NCBI RefSeq assembly: GCF_001468225.1
Contig: NZ_LNRU01000019.1
Span: 1-45,958, forward strand
DNA length: 45,958 nt
From: Sphingopyxis sp. H053
Lineage (GTDB): Bacteria > Pseudomonadota > Alphaproteobacteria > Sphingomonadales > Sphingomonadaceae
Direction: 5' to 3'
The position numbers were made by a program, and so were the translations under genes. Shown in pieces: positions 7,520-14,910 of this stretch. A model generated the notes under the pieces. It saw only the letters and a list, made by a program, of their open reading frames with translations. It searched no databases and was not told where the DNA came from. Position 1 is the stretch's first letter. Every line of letters starts with the position of its first letter.

Positions 7520-8875
7520 ATGGAACGCCTGATCGGTCTGCTCGGCATCGTCGCATTGCTTGCGATTGCCGTGCTTTTTTCGTCGAACCGTCGCTGGATT
7601 CGCCTGCGCATCGTCATCCCCGCCTTCCTGCTCCAGGCCGGCTTCGCCGTGCTCGTCATCGGCACCCCATGGGGCCGCGCGGTGATTCAGGCGATGTCGA
7701 ACGGCGTGTCGAACCTCTTGAGCTATGCCGACGAGGGTACCCGGTTCCTTTTCGGCGACGTGCTGACGCAGGCGCCCTATGGCAAGGCGGTGTTCGCGAT
7801 CGGCGCGCTGCCCGTGATCATCTTCTTCGCTTCGCTGATCTCGGTGCTCTATTATCTCGGGATCATGCAGTTGATCATTAAATGGGTCGGCGGCGCGATC
7901 CAGAAGGTCACCGGCATCACCAAGGTCGAAAGCCTCGGCGCCGCGGCGAACATCTTTGTCGGTCAGTCCGAATCGCCGCTCGTCATCCGCCCCTATCTCG
8001 CCGGGCTGACCCCGCCGCAGCTGTTCACGGTGATGACGGTCGGTATGGCAGGGGTCGCGGGCACGATTCTCGGCGCCTATGCCGGAATGATCGGCCCGCA
8101 CCTCCTCCCCTATCTGCTCGCCGCCAGCTTCATGTCGGCGCCCGGCGGCATATTGATGGCCAAGATCATGATGCCCGACGATCCCAAGGACATCGGCATC
8201 GAACCCGTCGTGATGCCCGAGGCGAGCCACGACGAGGAAAAGCCCGCCAACATCATCATGGCCGCGGCGCAAGGTGCGCAGACCGGCGTCAGGCTCGCGG
8301 TCGCGGTCGGCGCGATGGTGATGGCGTTCGTCGCGCTCGTCGCGCTCGCCAACGGCCTGCTTGCGGGCATCGGCGGCTGGTTCGACATCGACGGCCTGTC
8401 GTTCCAGGCGATCATCGGCACGATCTTCCGCCCCGTCATGTGGCTGATGGGCGTGCCTTGGGAGGAAAGCGCAACGGTCGGCGGGCTGTTCGGCAGTAAA
8501 GTCGTGCTCAACGAATTCGTGGCCTTCATCGACCTCGGCAAGGCGCAAGGCGGCATGTCGGCGGCGGCGGTCGCGATCGCGACCTTCGCGCTTTGCGGTT
8601 TCGCCAACTTCAGCTCGATCGCGATCCAGATGGCGGTGACCGGCGGGCTTGCCCCGAACCAGCGCCCGATGATCGCCAAGCTGGGGCTGAAGGCGCTGCT
8701 CGCGGGCAGCCTGTCGAATCTGATGTCGGCAGCGCTCGCAGGGTTGATGCTGGGCGTCGCACCGCCCTTGGCAGCCCCTCCCGTCCCGCCCGCGCAACCC
8801 GTCGCGGCGCCGGCCGCAGCACCGGCGCCCGATGTGGCGACGGCCCCGGCTGCGACGTCCGCCAAGGCGCCCTGA
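7520..8875 (+). CDS. Concentrative nucleoside transporter (CNT family)
   Basis: 451 residues. The order is an N-terminal helix pair, a gate domain and a C-terminal nucleoside-transport domain, as in NupC. Signature stretches are FVGQSESPLVIRPYLAGLTP (GQxESP), MSAPGGILMAKIM, SKVVLNEFVAF and ALCGFANFSSIAIQMAVTGG. CNT proteins import nucleosides with H+ or Na+ across the inner membrane. The last about 50 residues are an unusual Ala/Pro-rich tail (PPVPPAQPVAAPAAAPAPDV) not part of the family core. The start is the ATG at 7520. It is a single gene facing away from the queuosine transporter. Confidence 0.93.
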   Translation: MERLIGLLGIVALLAIAVLFSSNRRWIRLRIVIPAFLLQAGFAVLVIGTPWGRAVIQAMSNGVSNLLSYADEGTRFLFGDVLTQAPYGKAVFAIGALPVIIFFASLISVLYYLGIMQLIIKWVGGAIQKVTGITKVESLGAAANIFVGQSESPLVIRPYLAGLTPPQLFTVMTVGMAGVAGTILGAYAGMIGPHLLPYLLAASFMSAPGGILMAKIMMPDDPKDIGIEPVVMPEASHDEEKPANIIMAAAQGAQTGVRLAVAVGAMVMAFVALVALANGLLAGIGGWFDIDGLSFQAIIGTIFRPVMWLMGVPWEESATVGGLFGSKVVLNEFVAFIDLGKAQGGMSAAAVAIATFALCGFANFSSIAIQMAVTGGLAPNQRPMIAKLGLKALLAGSLSNLMSAALAGLMLGVAPPLAAPPVPPAQPVAAPAAAPAPDVATAPAATSAKAP

Positions 8876-8917
8876 TCTACGCGCCGTAACGTAACCGCCC
8901 CGGACGATTGGGAGAAT

Positions 8918-8946
8918 TTGCAAGCCGCCAGCGAATGGCGTAAACT
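8918..8946 (+). promoter_or_regulatory. Possible housekeeping promoter of the crystallin-like gene
   Basis: TTGCAA (8918-8923), a 17-nt spacer and TAAACT (8941-8946), each matching four of six consensus bases, about 50 bp upstream of the start codon at 8995. A moderate by-eye match only. Confidence 0.3.
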
Positions 8947-8994
8947 TGGGCAAATAACAAATCCCGGGTCGCGTTCGCAAAATGGGAGGCTGTC

Positions 8995-9627
8995 ATGAAA
9001 ACCGCGTATCGTTTGTCGATCCTTGCCGCGGCCGCGGCGTCGATAGGGGCGGGTTTCCTCGCCACATCCTATGCCCAGACGGCCGAGACCGAGCGCTACC
9101 GCCCCGATCGCCCGCCCGAGGCGACGATCTATCGCGACGCCGGCTATCGCGGCCCCGCGGTGTTCATCGGCGAGGAAAAGCCAAACCTCGGCCTCGCCTG
9201 GCCGGTCAATTCGATCCGTGTCCCGAACGGACGCTGGGAATTGTGCGAAAGGACGCGCTACCGCGGCAATTGCCGGACGGTCGATCGCGACACGCCGATG
9301 CTCAACAATGTCCTGCGCGGCCTCACCATCCAATCGATCCGCCCGGTTGGCGGCGGTGGCGGGGGCGGCGGCGGCTGGAACCCGAATCCGCCCGCCAACG
9401 ACCAGGTAGCGCGCGGCAATTTTGCCGAATTCCACACCCAGCCCGCAGAGCGCAACTATCGCGTGCTCGCCTGCGCGCGCGGATCGGCGACCGCCAATTG
9501 CGCGGCGCAGACCGCCGATAGCTGGTGCCGTTCGATCGGCTGGAACGGGTCGGCGCGCGAGCATATGGAAACGATCAGCGGGCGGGTCTACCTCGCCGAC
9601 GTGCTGTGCGTGCGTTCGGGCTACTAA
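8995..9627 (+). CDS. Secreted beta/gamma-crystallin-fold protein
   Basis: 210 residues with a Sec signal (MKTAYRLSILAAAAASIGAG). Residues about 40-115 form a beta/gamma-crystallin-like unit: ATIYRDAGYRGPAVFIGEE, NSIRVPNGRWELCERTRYRG and MLNNVLRGLTIQSIRPV. A glycine-rich linker (GGGGGGGGGW) separates it from a Cys-containing C-terminal module (VLACARGSATANCAAQTADS, then YLADVLCVRSGY) of unknown role. Microbial crystallin folds often bind Ca2+, but the classical N/D-N/D-x-x-S/T-S motif is not obvious here. It is probably periplasmic or extracellular. The MliC-like gene follows 14 bp downstream, probably as an operon. Confidence 0.85.
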   Translation: MKTAYRLSILAAAAASIGAGFLATSYAQTAETERYRPDRPPEATIYRDAGYRGPAVFIGEEKPNLGLAWPVNSIRVPNGRWELCERTRYRGNCRTVDRDTPMLNNVLRGLTIQSIRPVGGGGGGGGGWNPNPPANDQVARGNFAEFHTQPAERNYRVLACARGSATANCAAQTADSWCRSIGWNGSAREHMETISGRVYLADVLCVRSGY

Positions 9628-9641
9628 GGGGGGAAACAGAT

Positions 9642-9959
9642 ATGAAGGCAACAGCTCTTGTCGCGGCGGGCGCCGCGATCCTCGCGCTTGCGGCCTGTTC
9701 GTCGGTGCCCCGCCAAACCGGAACCGCCTATGAATGCGACCGCGGCACCCGGCTGAACGTCAACTATGTCGGTGACGGCGCGATCGTGCGCGTCAACGGC
9801 GGGCAGACGATGGTGCTCAAATCGACGCCGGCGAACAGCGGCCAGATTTACGAGAACAAGAACGGCGCACGACTGCACCGGCAGGGCAATGGCGTGACGT
9901 GGAACACCGCGCTGCGTTCGGCGCCCGAAAGCTGCCGCGCGATCGCGACGCCGCTGTAA
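9642..9959 (+). CDS. MliC-family lysozyme-inhibitor lipoprotein
   Basis: 105 residues. The signal MKATALVAAGAAILALAAC ends in a lipobox (LAAC), so the mature protein is lipid-anchored. The mature part (TAYECDRGTRLNVNYVGDG, then IYENKNGARLHRQGNGVTW, with a second Cys near the end) matches the MliC / C-type lysozyme inhibitor domain. Such proteins protect peptidoglycan from host lysozyme in the periplasm. GGGGGGAAA just upstream supports the ATG at 9642. It follows the crystallin-like gene closely and ends at a hairpin terminator. Confidence 0.85.
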   Translation: MKATALVAAGAAILALAACSSVPRQTGTAYECDRGTRLNVNYVGDGAIVRVNGGQTMVLKSTPANSGQIYENKNGARLHRQGNGVTWNTALRSAPESCRAIATPL

Positions 9960-9966
9960 AGCTCGA

Positions 9967-9995
9967 AAAGCGGTTCGCCTACGGCGGGCCGCTTT
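9967..9995. terminator. Hairpin terminator between convergent genes
   Basis: AAAGCGG (9967-9973) and CCGCTTT (9989-9995) form the outer stem, with inner CGCC/GGCG pairing. It lies between the convergent MliC-like gene and the leftward hypothetical gene and probably serves both directions. Confidence 0.55.
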
Positions 9996-10001
9996 CCGTC
10001 G

Positions 10002-10490
10002 TCACGGCCGGGCGGGTGCCTTGCAACCGCGCTCAAGCCCGACGCCTTTCAGGAAACCGCGGCGCACCGTTCCGGCATAGACCGCGAGCGCGTAGCGCCG
10101 CCGTTCGGCGTTCGCGCCGGTGACCTCGGCGATCAACCCGCGAAAGGGAATAATCCCGCCCGCCACCGTACCGGCGACGCGGCCGGCGGTTTCTTCGCGC
10201 TTCTTGGCCAGACTCTTGTCGACCTGTTCGTTGACGTCGGCGCCGAGAACCTCGTTAAGCTCGCCAACCTCGCGGATGATCGCGGCGCATTTTCCCAGGC
10301 CGGCGAGTGAATAGGGGTGGTGCTGAATCGCCAGGAGCTTGGGAGGGATTTCCTTGCCGTCGAACGGTTCGGTCACCGAATTGGCGGTGTCCTTGATCGT
10401 CGAATCTTCGGGCGCGCCCTGCTGGGCGTGCGCATGGAAAGGCAGGACAAAAGCGGCGGCGGTCAGGCTCGTCAACAAAATGCGGCGCAT
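10002..10490 (-). CDS. Conserved secreted protein of unknown function
   Basis: 162 residues. MRRILLTSLTAAAFVLPFHA then HAQ is a clear signal peptide, predicting a periplasmic protein. The mature part (EIPPKLLAIQHHPYSLAGLG, CAAIIREVGELNEVLGADVN and GRVAGTVAGGIIPFRGLIAE) is not recognised; a hydrophobic glycine-rich stretch near 110-130 could be membrane-associated. The ATG at 10490 is preferred over the one at 10496, because GAGGGG lies seven bases before it. No operon partner; it is convergent with the MliC-like gene. Confidence 0.65.
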   Translation of the reverse strand: MRRILLTSLTAAAFVLPFHAHAQQGAPEDSTIKDTANSVTEPFDGKEIPPKLLAIQHHPYSLAGLGKCAAIIREVGELNEVLGADVNEQVDKSLAKKREETAGRVAGTVAGGIIPFRGLIAEVTGANAERRRYALAVYAGTVRRGFLKGVGLERGCKAPARP

Positions 10491-10657
10491 GATCATTCCC
10501 CTCGGTTGCCCGGCCCGGATTGCCGCACCCATTCGACGCGCGGAAAAACGTCGGCTCCACTGTCCGGCGGCTGTACCACCCTACCGCGGACGCATCATCC
10601 TGTGCAACGACGCGTCGATCGTCCAGTCATAAACGGGAGCGACGTCGGTTACCGGCG

Positions 10658-11524
10658 TTATCGCGTCGGCACGGGCTCCGGCCCCGTCCAGTCATAGAAG
10701 CCGCGACCCGCCTTTTTCCCGACCCAGCCCGCGTCGACATATTGGACGAGCAACGGCGCGGGGCGGAATTTCGGATCGCCGGTGCCGCTGTAGAGCACAC
10801 GAATGATTTCGAGGCAGGTGTCGAGTCCGATGAAGTCGGCGAGCGTGATCGGGCCCATCGGATGGTTGAGGCCCAAACGACAACCAGCGTCGATATCCTG
10901 CATCGTCGCAACGCCTTCGCCGAGCGCGAACACCGCCTCGTTGATCATCGGCATCAGCACGCGGTTGACGATGAAACCCGGTGCGTCGCTGGCGTGGACG
11001 ATTTCCTTGCCGAGACCGCGGCCAAAGGCTTCGACCTTTGCGAGCGTGTCGTCGCTGGTCGCGAGGCCGCGGATCAGTTCGATCAACCCCATCACCGGAA
11101 CCGGATTGAAGAAATGGACGCCGATGAAGCGCGCCGGGTCGGGTGCGGCCTGCGCCAGCCGCGTGATCGGGATCGAGCTGGTGTTGCTGGCGAGGATCGC
11201 GGTCGCCGACAGATGTTGGCCAACACTCGCGAAGATCGCGCGCTTGATCTCTTCGCGCTCGGTCGCCGCCTCGATCACGAGGTCGGCGGGGGCGAAGGCG
11301 CTGTGGTCGGCGACGGGGGTGATGCGGGCGAGCAGCGCGTCGGCATCCGCTTGGGTCATCTTCTCCTTGGCGACGAGGCGGCCAAGCGCCTTGGCGATCC
11401 CCGCCTTGCCCGCTTCGGCGCGCGCGAGGTCGATGTCGGAGAGCAGCACATCATGCCCGGCACCCGCCGACACCTGCGCAATGCCCGCGCCCATTTGTCC
11501 CGCACCGATAACGCCGACGATCAT
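10658..11524 (-). CDS. 3-hydroxybutyryl-CoA dehydrogenase (3HCDH family)
   Basis: 288 residues, the usual length. It reversibly oxidises (S)-3-hydroxyacyl-CoA to the 3-oxoacyl-CoA with NAD(P). VGVIGAGQMGAGIAQVSAGAG is the nucleotide loop, ASNTSSIPIT and FIGVHFFNPVPVMGLIELI carry the catalytic Ser/His region, and LGLNHPMGPITLADFIGLDT is the C-terminal signature. It could serve butyrate, PHB-type or fatty-acid metabolism; context does not decide. AAAAGGG precedes the ATG at 11524. It stands apart from the larger catabolic cluster further right. Confidence 0.93.
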   Translation of the reverse strand: MIVGVIGAGQMGAGIAQVSAGAGHDVLLSDIDLARAEAGKAGIAKALGRLVAKEKMTQADADALLARITPVADHSAFAPADLVIEAATEREEIKRAIFASVGQHLSATAILASNTSSIPITRLAQAAPDPARFIGVHFFNPVPVMGLIELIRGLATSDDTLAKVEAFGRGLGKEIVHASDAPGFIVNRVLMPMINEAVFALGEGVATMQDIDAGCRLGLNHPMGPITLADFIGLDTCLEIIRVLYSGTGDPKFRPAPLLVQYVDAGWVGKKAGRGFYDWTGPEPVPTR

Positions 11525-11594
11525 ATGCTGCCCTTTTCGCTGAAAACCGTGCCTGTGCCCCTACGGCTTCGGCCCCGTGCGTCAAGAGCGCGCG

Positions 11595-12581
11595 TCAGGG
11601 AGCGGAGCGGAAAGCGGTCGCTTCGGCGAGGATCAGGGCAAAGGCGGGATCGGCGTCGTCCCAAGTTGCGATCGGCGTCCAACCCGACGCGCGCAAAAGC
11701 AGGTTCGCGTCGCGCGCGCCGTATTTGTGGCTGTTCTCGCTGTGGATCGTCTCGCCCTTCGCCATCGTATAGCCGCGGCCGTCGACGGTGAACTCGATGT
11801 CGCACGCCGCAACGAGATGCATTTCGATGCGCGCATGGACATCGTCCCACACGGCTCGATGGGCGAAATTCTCGACCGGAATGTTGCCGCCGAGCTCGCG
11901 GTTGATCCTTTCGAGCAGGTTGAGGTTGAACGCCGCGGTCACGCCGGCCGGATCGTCATAGGCCAGCTCGAGCGTCGCCACATCCTTGATCCGGTCGATA
12001 CCGATGAGGAGGAGCGACGCTTCGCCGAGCGCGCAGCGCCAGTTGCGCAAAAGGTCGATTGCGGTGCGCGCGACCATATTGCCGATCGTGCTGCCCGGAA
12101 AAAAGCCGAGCTTGGGCACGTCGGCGATCTCGTCGGGCATCGTCACGCGCTGGGTGAAGTCGGCCTCGACCGGATAAATGGGCAGCCCCGGAAAGCGTAT
12201 CGCGAGCGCCTCCGCACTATCGCGCAGGAAGTCGCCCGAAATATCGACGGGCACATAAGCGGCGGGCGCGATCGCATCGAGCAACAGCGGCGTCTTCGTC
12301 GAACTGCCCGAGCCGAGTTCGACGACCGCACGGCCCGGACCGATCGCGGCCGCGATGTCGGCGGCGTGGCGGGTGAGCATGTCGGTTTCGCTGCGCGTCG
12401 GATAATATTCGGGGAGCGCGGTGATATCCTCGAACAGCGCCGAGCCGGTCGCGTCGTAGAACCAGCGCGCGGGGATCGCCTTCGGCTGCTGACTGAGGCC
12501 GGCATGGACGTCGGCGCGAAAGGCTACATCAACGCCCGCGTCGTCGGCCGCAACTTGCCTGAGATTGCGCACAACGCCCAT
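11595..12581 (-). CDS. egtD: L-histidine N-alpha-methyltransferase (ergothioneine)
   Basis: 328 residues, the normal EgtD length. EgtD adds three methyl groups from SAM to the histidine amino group to make hercynine, the first committed step to ergothioneine. IPARWFYDATGSALFEDI, LPEYYPTR, VVELGSGSSTKT (SAM loop) and FPGSTIGNMV are the diagnostic EgtD segments. IHSENSHKYGARDANLLLRA near the C-terminus is also typical. It begins one base after the egtB stop codon (TGACATG), so the two are cotranscribed and probably translationally coupled. It is the last gene of that pair. Confidence 0.95.
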   Translation of the reverse strand: MGVVRNLRQVAADDAGVDVAFRADVHAGLSQQPKAIPARWFYDATGSALFEDITALPEYYPTRSETDMLTRHAADIAAAIGPGRAVVELGSGSSTKTPLLLDAIAPAAYVPVDISGDFLRDSAEALAIRFPGLPIYPVEADFTQRVTMPDEIADVPKLGFFPGSTIGNMVARTAIDLLRNWRCALGEASLLLIGIDRIKDVATLELAYDDPAGVTAAFNLNLLERINRELGGNIPVENFAHRAVWDDVHARIEMHLVAACDIEFTVDGRGYTMAKGETIHSENSHKYGARDANLLLRASGWTPIATWDDADPAFALILAEATAFRSAP

Positions 12582-12582
12582 G

Positions 12583-13854
12583 TCAAAGATCCTTGGCTAA
12601 CCGCACGCCGGTGAATTGCCAGCGCTGGTGGGGGTAGAAGAAATTGCGGTAGGAGGCCCGCAGATGGCCACGCGGGGTCGCGCAGCTGCCGCCGCGCAGC
12701 ACGAACTGGCCGCTCATGAACTTGCCATTATATTCGCCGACCGCGCCGGGGGCGGCGCGGAAGCCGGGATAGGGGCGGTAGGCACTGCCGGTCCATTCCC
12801 ACACGCTGCCGAACATCTGTTGCAGATCGGCGTCGCCGGCGGCGGGAACAGGCTGCACCGGTCCGGCGGCGTCGAGTTGCTGGCCGCCGTTCGGGTCGAA
12901 CGACGACGCCGCAGCCTCCCATTCCTGTTCGGTCGGGAGGCGCGCGCCCGCCCAGCTCGCGAAGGCGTCGGCCTCGAAGAAGCTGATGTGCGTCACCGGC
13001 GCGGCGGGGTCGATATCCTGCCAGCCCGACAGGGTGAAGGTCTGGCCGTCCTGCCAATAGGCCGGCGCCTCGATGTCCTCGGCGCGCACCCACGCCCAGC
13101 CGTCGCTGAGCCAGAGCGAGGGGGTATGATAGCCGCCATCGGCGATGAATTCCTGCCATTCGCCATTGCTCACCGGGCGGCTGGCGAGCGCGTGCGGGGT
13201 CAGCAGCGCATCGTGGCGCGGGCCTTCGCAATCGAAGGCGAAGCCGGTGCCCGCATGGCCGACCTTCGCCACGCCATCCGCACCCTTGATCCATTTCATC
13301 GCGGAAAACTGCGTAACTTCACTCGCGCTTCGGGTTTCGTGGTTCCAGACCGCCGGGCCGAGCGGATTCTGCGCGAAGAGATGCTTGAGGTCGGTGAGCA
13401 GCAATTCCTGATGCTGCTGTTCGTGATGGATGCCGAGGTCGACGAGCGTCAGCGCACTCGCCGGGAGATCGGGCAGTGCGGTCTGGACCGCGGCATCGAC
13501 ATGCGCGCGCCAGACGCGCACCTCGTCGAGCGACGGGCGCGTCAGCAGGCCGCGATCCGGGCGCGCGTGGCGCGGCCCTTCGGCCTCATAATAGCTGTTG
13601 AAGAGGAAGGGGTAGCGCGTGTCGAAGAGCGTATAGCCCGGAACATGGTCGCGCAGAATGAAGGTTTCGAAGAACCAGCTCGTGTGCGCGAGGTGCCATT
13701 TGGCGGGCGAAGCGTCGGGCATCGACTGTGCGCTCGCGTCGGCATCGGACAGCGTTGCGACGAGATCGAGCGACAGACGCCGCGTCGCGACGAAGCGCCG
13801 CGTCAGCTCTTCCAGCGGATCGGTACGATTTTGGGCGTCGGTGCGGCTGGCCAT
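12583..13854 (-). CDS. egtB: Ergothioneine biosynthesis sulfoxide synthase
   Basis: 423 residues. EgtB is an iron enzyme that joins hercynine to a thiol (gamma-glutamylcysteine or cysteine) as a sulfoxide. The N-terminal DinB-like domain carries the iron ligands: a His in HLAHTSWFFETF (about residue 57) and HHEQQHQELL (H144, H148). The C-terminal formylglycine-synthase-like domain contains LPTEQEWEAAASS, MFGSVWEWTGSAYRPYPGF and FVLRGGSCATP. Length and order fit the family. Neither egtA, egtC nor egtE is beside it, so which thiol it uses cannot be told from context. It leads the leftward egtB-egtD pair. Confidence 0.95.
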   Translation of the reverse strand: MASRTDAQNRTDPLEELTRRFVATRRLSLDLVATLSDADASAQSMPDASPAKWHLAHTSWFFETFILRDHVPGYTLFDTRYPFLFNSYYEAEGPRHARPDRGLLTRPSLDEVRVWRAHVDAAVQTALPDLPASALTLVDLGIHHEQQHQELLLTDLKHLFAQNPLGPAVWNHETRSASEVTQFSAMKWIKGADGVAKVGHAGTGFAFDCEGPRHDALLTPHALASRPVSNGEWQEFIADGGYHTPSLWLSDGWAWVRAEDIEAPAYWQDGQTFTLSGWQDIDPAAPVTHISFFEADAFASWAGARLPTEQEWEAAASSFDPNGGQQLDAAGPVQPVPAAGDADLQQMFGSVWEWTGSAYRPYPGFRAAPGAVGEYNGKFMSGQFVLRGGSCATPRGHLRASYRNFFYPHQRWQFTGVRLAKDL

Positions 13855-13947
13855 GGTGAGACAATCCCCCGGGGTGCGATTCGGTTTCGCTGTTCACCGG
13901 ATTATGGTTACGCCGCGATGGAAAGTCTAGGAACATTTAGGGAACAT

Positions 13948-14078
13948 CGATCCTCCCTGTCGCGAAGCGATGGGGAGGTGGCAGCGCGAAGCGCTGACGG
14001 AGGGGCTATGGCGCGGCCCCTCCACCACGCGCTACGCGAGCGGTCCCCCTCCCCACGGCTTCGCCGCAGGGAGGATCC
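13948..14078. repeat. Long palindromic intergenic repeat, family A, copy 2
   Basis: Perfect terminal inverted repeat GATCCTCCCTG (13949-13959) and CAGGGAGGATC (14067-14077). Inside, GCGAAGCGATGGGGAGG pairs with CCTCCCCACGGCTTCGC. It is closely similar to copy 1 at 325-463. It fills the gap between pduO-type adenosyltransferase and egtB, where it could act as a hairpin barrier to transcription from the right. No gene is seen within it. Confidence 0.8.
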
Positions 14079-14084
14079 GTCCGG

Positions 14085-14666
14085 TCAGCGCGTCGCGCCG
14101 GGTTTCCAGAGAATATCGCCACCCGCCGCGGCGTTGATGTGCCGCGTGAGCACGAAGAGATGGTCCGACAGGCGGTTGAGATAGTTGAGCGCGATCGGGT
14201 TGAGGTCGCGCGCCGCGCCCGCCGCGACGGCGGCGCGTTCGGCGCGGCGCGTCACCGCGCGCGCGAGGTGGAGCCGCGCCGCGGCTTCGGTGCCGCCGGG
14301 CAGAATGAAGCTTTTGAGTGCATCGAGCGCGTCGTTCATGCGGTCGATCTCGTCCTCGAGCCGCGCGATCTGGCTCGGCACGATGCGCAGCGCCATTTCG
14401 TGCGGGCCGAAGCCGAACTGGATGTCGGGCGGGGTCGCAAGGTCGGCGCCAAGGTCGAACATCTCGTTCTGGATCCGCGCAAGCATAGCGGCTTCGTCGC
14501 TCGCCGGGTCAAGCGCCGCGGCGGCGATGCCGATCGCGCTGTTCGCCTCGTCGACGTCGCCGATCGCCGCCATCAGCGCGTCCGATTTGGCGACGCGCGA
14601 TCCGTCGACGAGCCCCGTCGTGCCGTCGTCGCCGGTCCGCGTGTAGATCTTGTTGAGCTTGACCAT
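14085..14666 (-). CDS. Cob(I)alamin adenosyltransferase (PduO/MMAB type)
   Basis: 193 residues. It transfers adenosine from ATP to cobalamin to make coenzyme B12. The N-terminal KIYTRTGDDGTTGLVDGSRV is the ATP-binding signature, and SFILPGGTEAAARLHLARAV with TRRAERAAV is the second conserved block. It is unlike the CobA type. In many Proteobacteria this enzyme supports methylmalonyl-CoA mutase, which would fit the valine degradation genes further right, although no mutase is in the window. The HIG1 gene lies 10 bp upstream and gluQ next, so the three probably form one leftward unit. Confidence 0.94.
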   Translation of the reverse strand: MVKLNKIYTRTGDDGTTGLVDGSRVAKSDALMAAIGDVDEANSAIGIAAAALDPASDEAAMLARIQNEMFDLGADLATPPDIQFGFGPHEMALRIVPSQIARLEDEIDRMNDALDALKSFILPGGTEAAARLHLARAVTRRAERAAVAAGAARDLNPIALNYLNRLSDHLFVLTRHINAAAGGDILWKPGATR

Positions 14667-14676
14667 GCGCCCCGGC

Positions 14677-14901
14677 CTATTTTCCCGCGGCGAACAGGCC
14701 GATCAGCACGAGCAGGATGATCGTGATCGCCTGCCACTTCACGCGCGCCATCATCATCCGGTTCTGCATCACCTGATTCTCATGGACCGTACCGTCCATC
14801 TGGGCTTTGTGCCCTTGCGAGAAATAGAAGAGCCCCCGCGCGAGCGAGAAGAGGACGAAGCCGGCGGCAATCACGACGCCAAGGATGAGCAGGATTTCCA
14901 T
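14677..14901 (-). CDS. HIG1-domain small membrane protein
   Basis: 74 residues with two membrane helices: MEILLILGVVIAAGFVLFSL and ARVKWQAITIILLVLIGLFA. The connecting RGLFYFSQGHK and NQVMQNRMMMARV match the hypoxia-induced HIG1_N domain, found in small alphaproteobacterial and mitochondrial proteins that associate with respiratory complexes. A link to cytochrome oxidase is known for mitochondrial relatives, not shown here. It sits between gluQ (9 bp away) and the adenosyltransferase (10 bp). Confidence 0.8.
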   Translation of the reverse strand: MEILLILGVVIAAGFVLFSLARGLFYFSQGHKAQMDGTVHENQVMQNRMMMARVKWQAITIILLVLIGLFAAGK

Positions 14902-14910
14902 AACCCCAAT

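Noticed and set aside
7469..8980. Long leftward open frame opposite the nucleoside transporter
   Set aside because: High GC makes long antisense frames common; it has low-complexity Arg/Gly/His content, while the transporter on the other strand has full family motifs.
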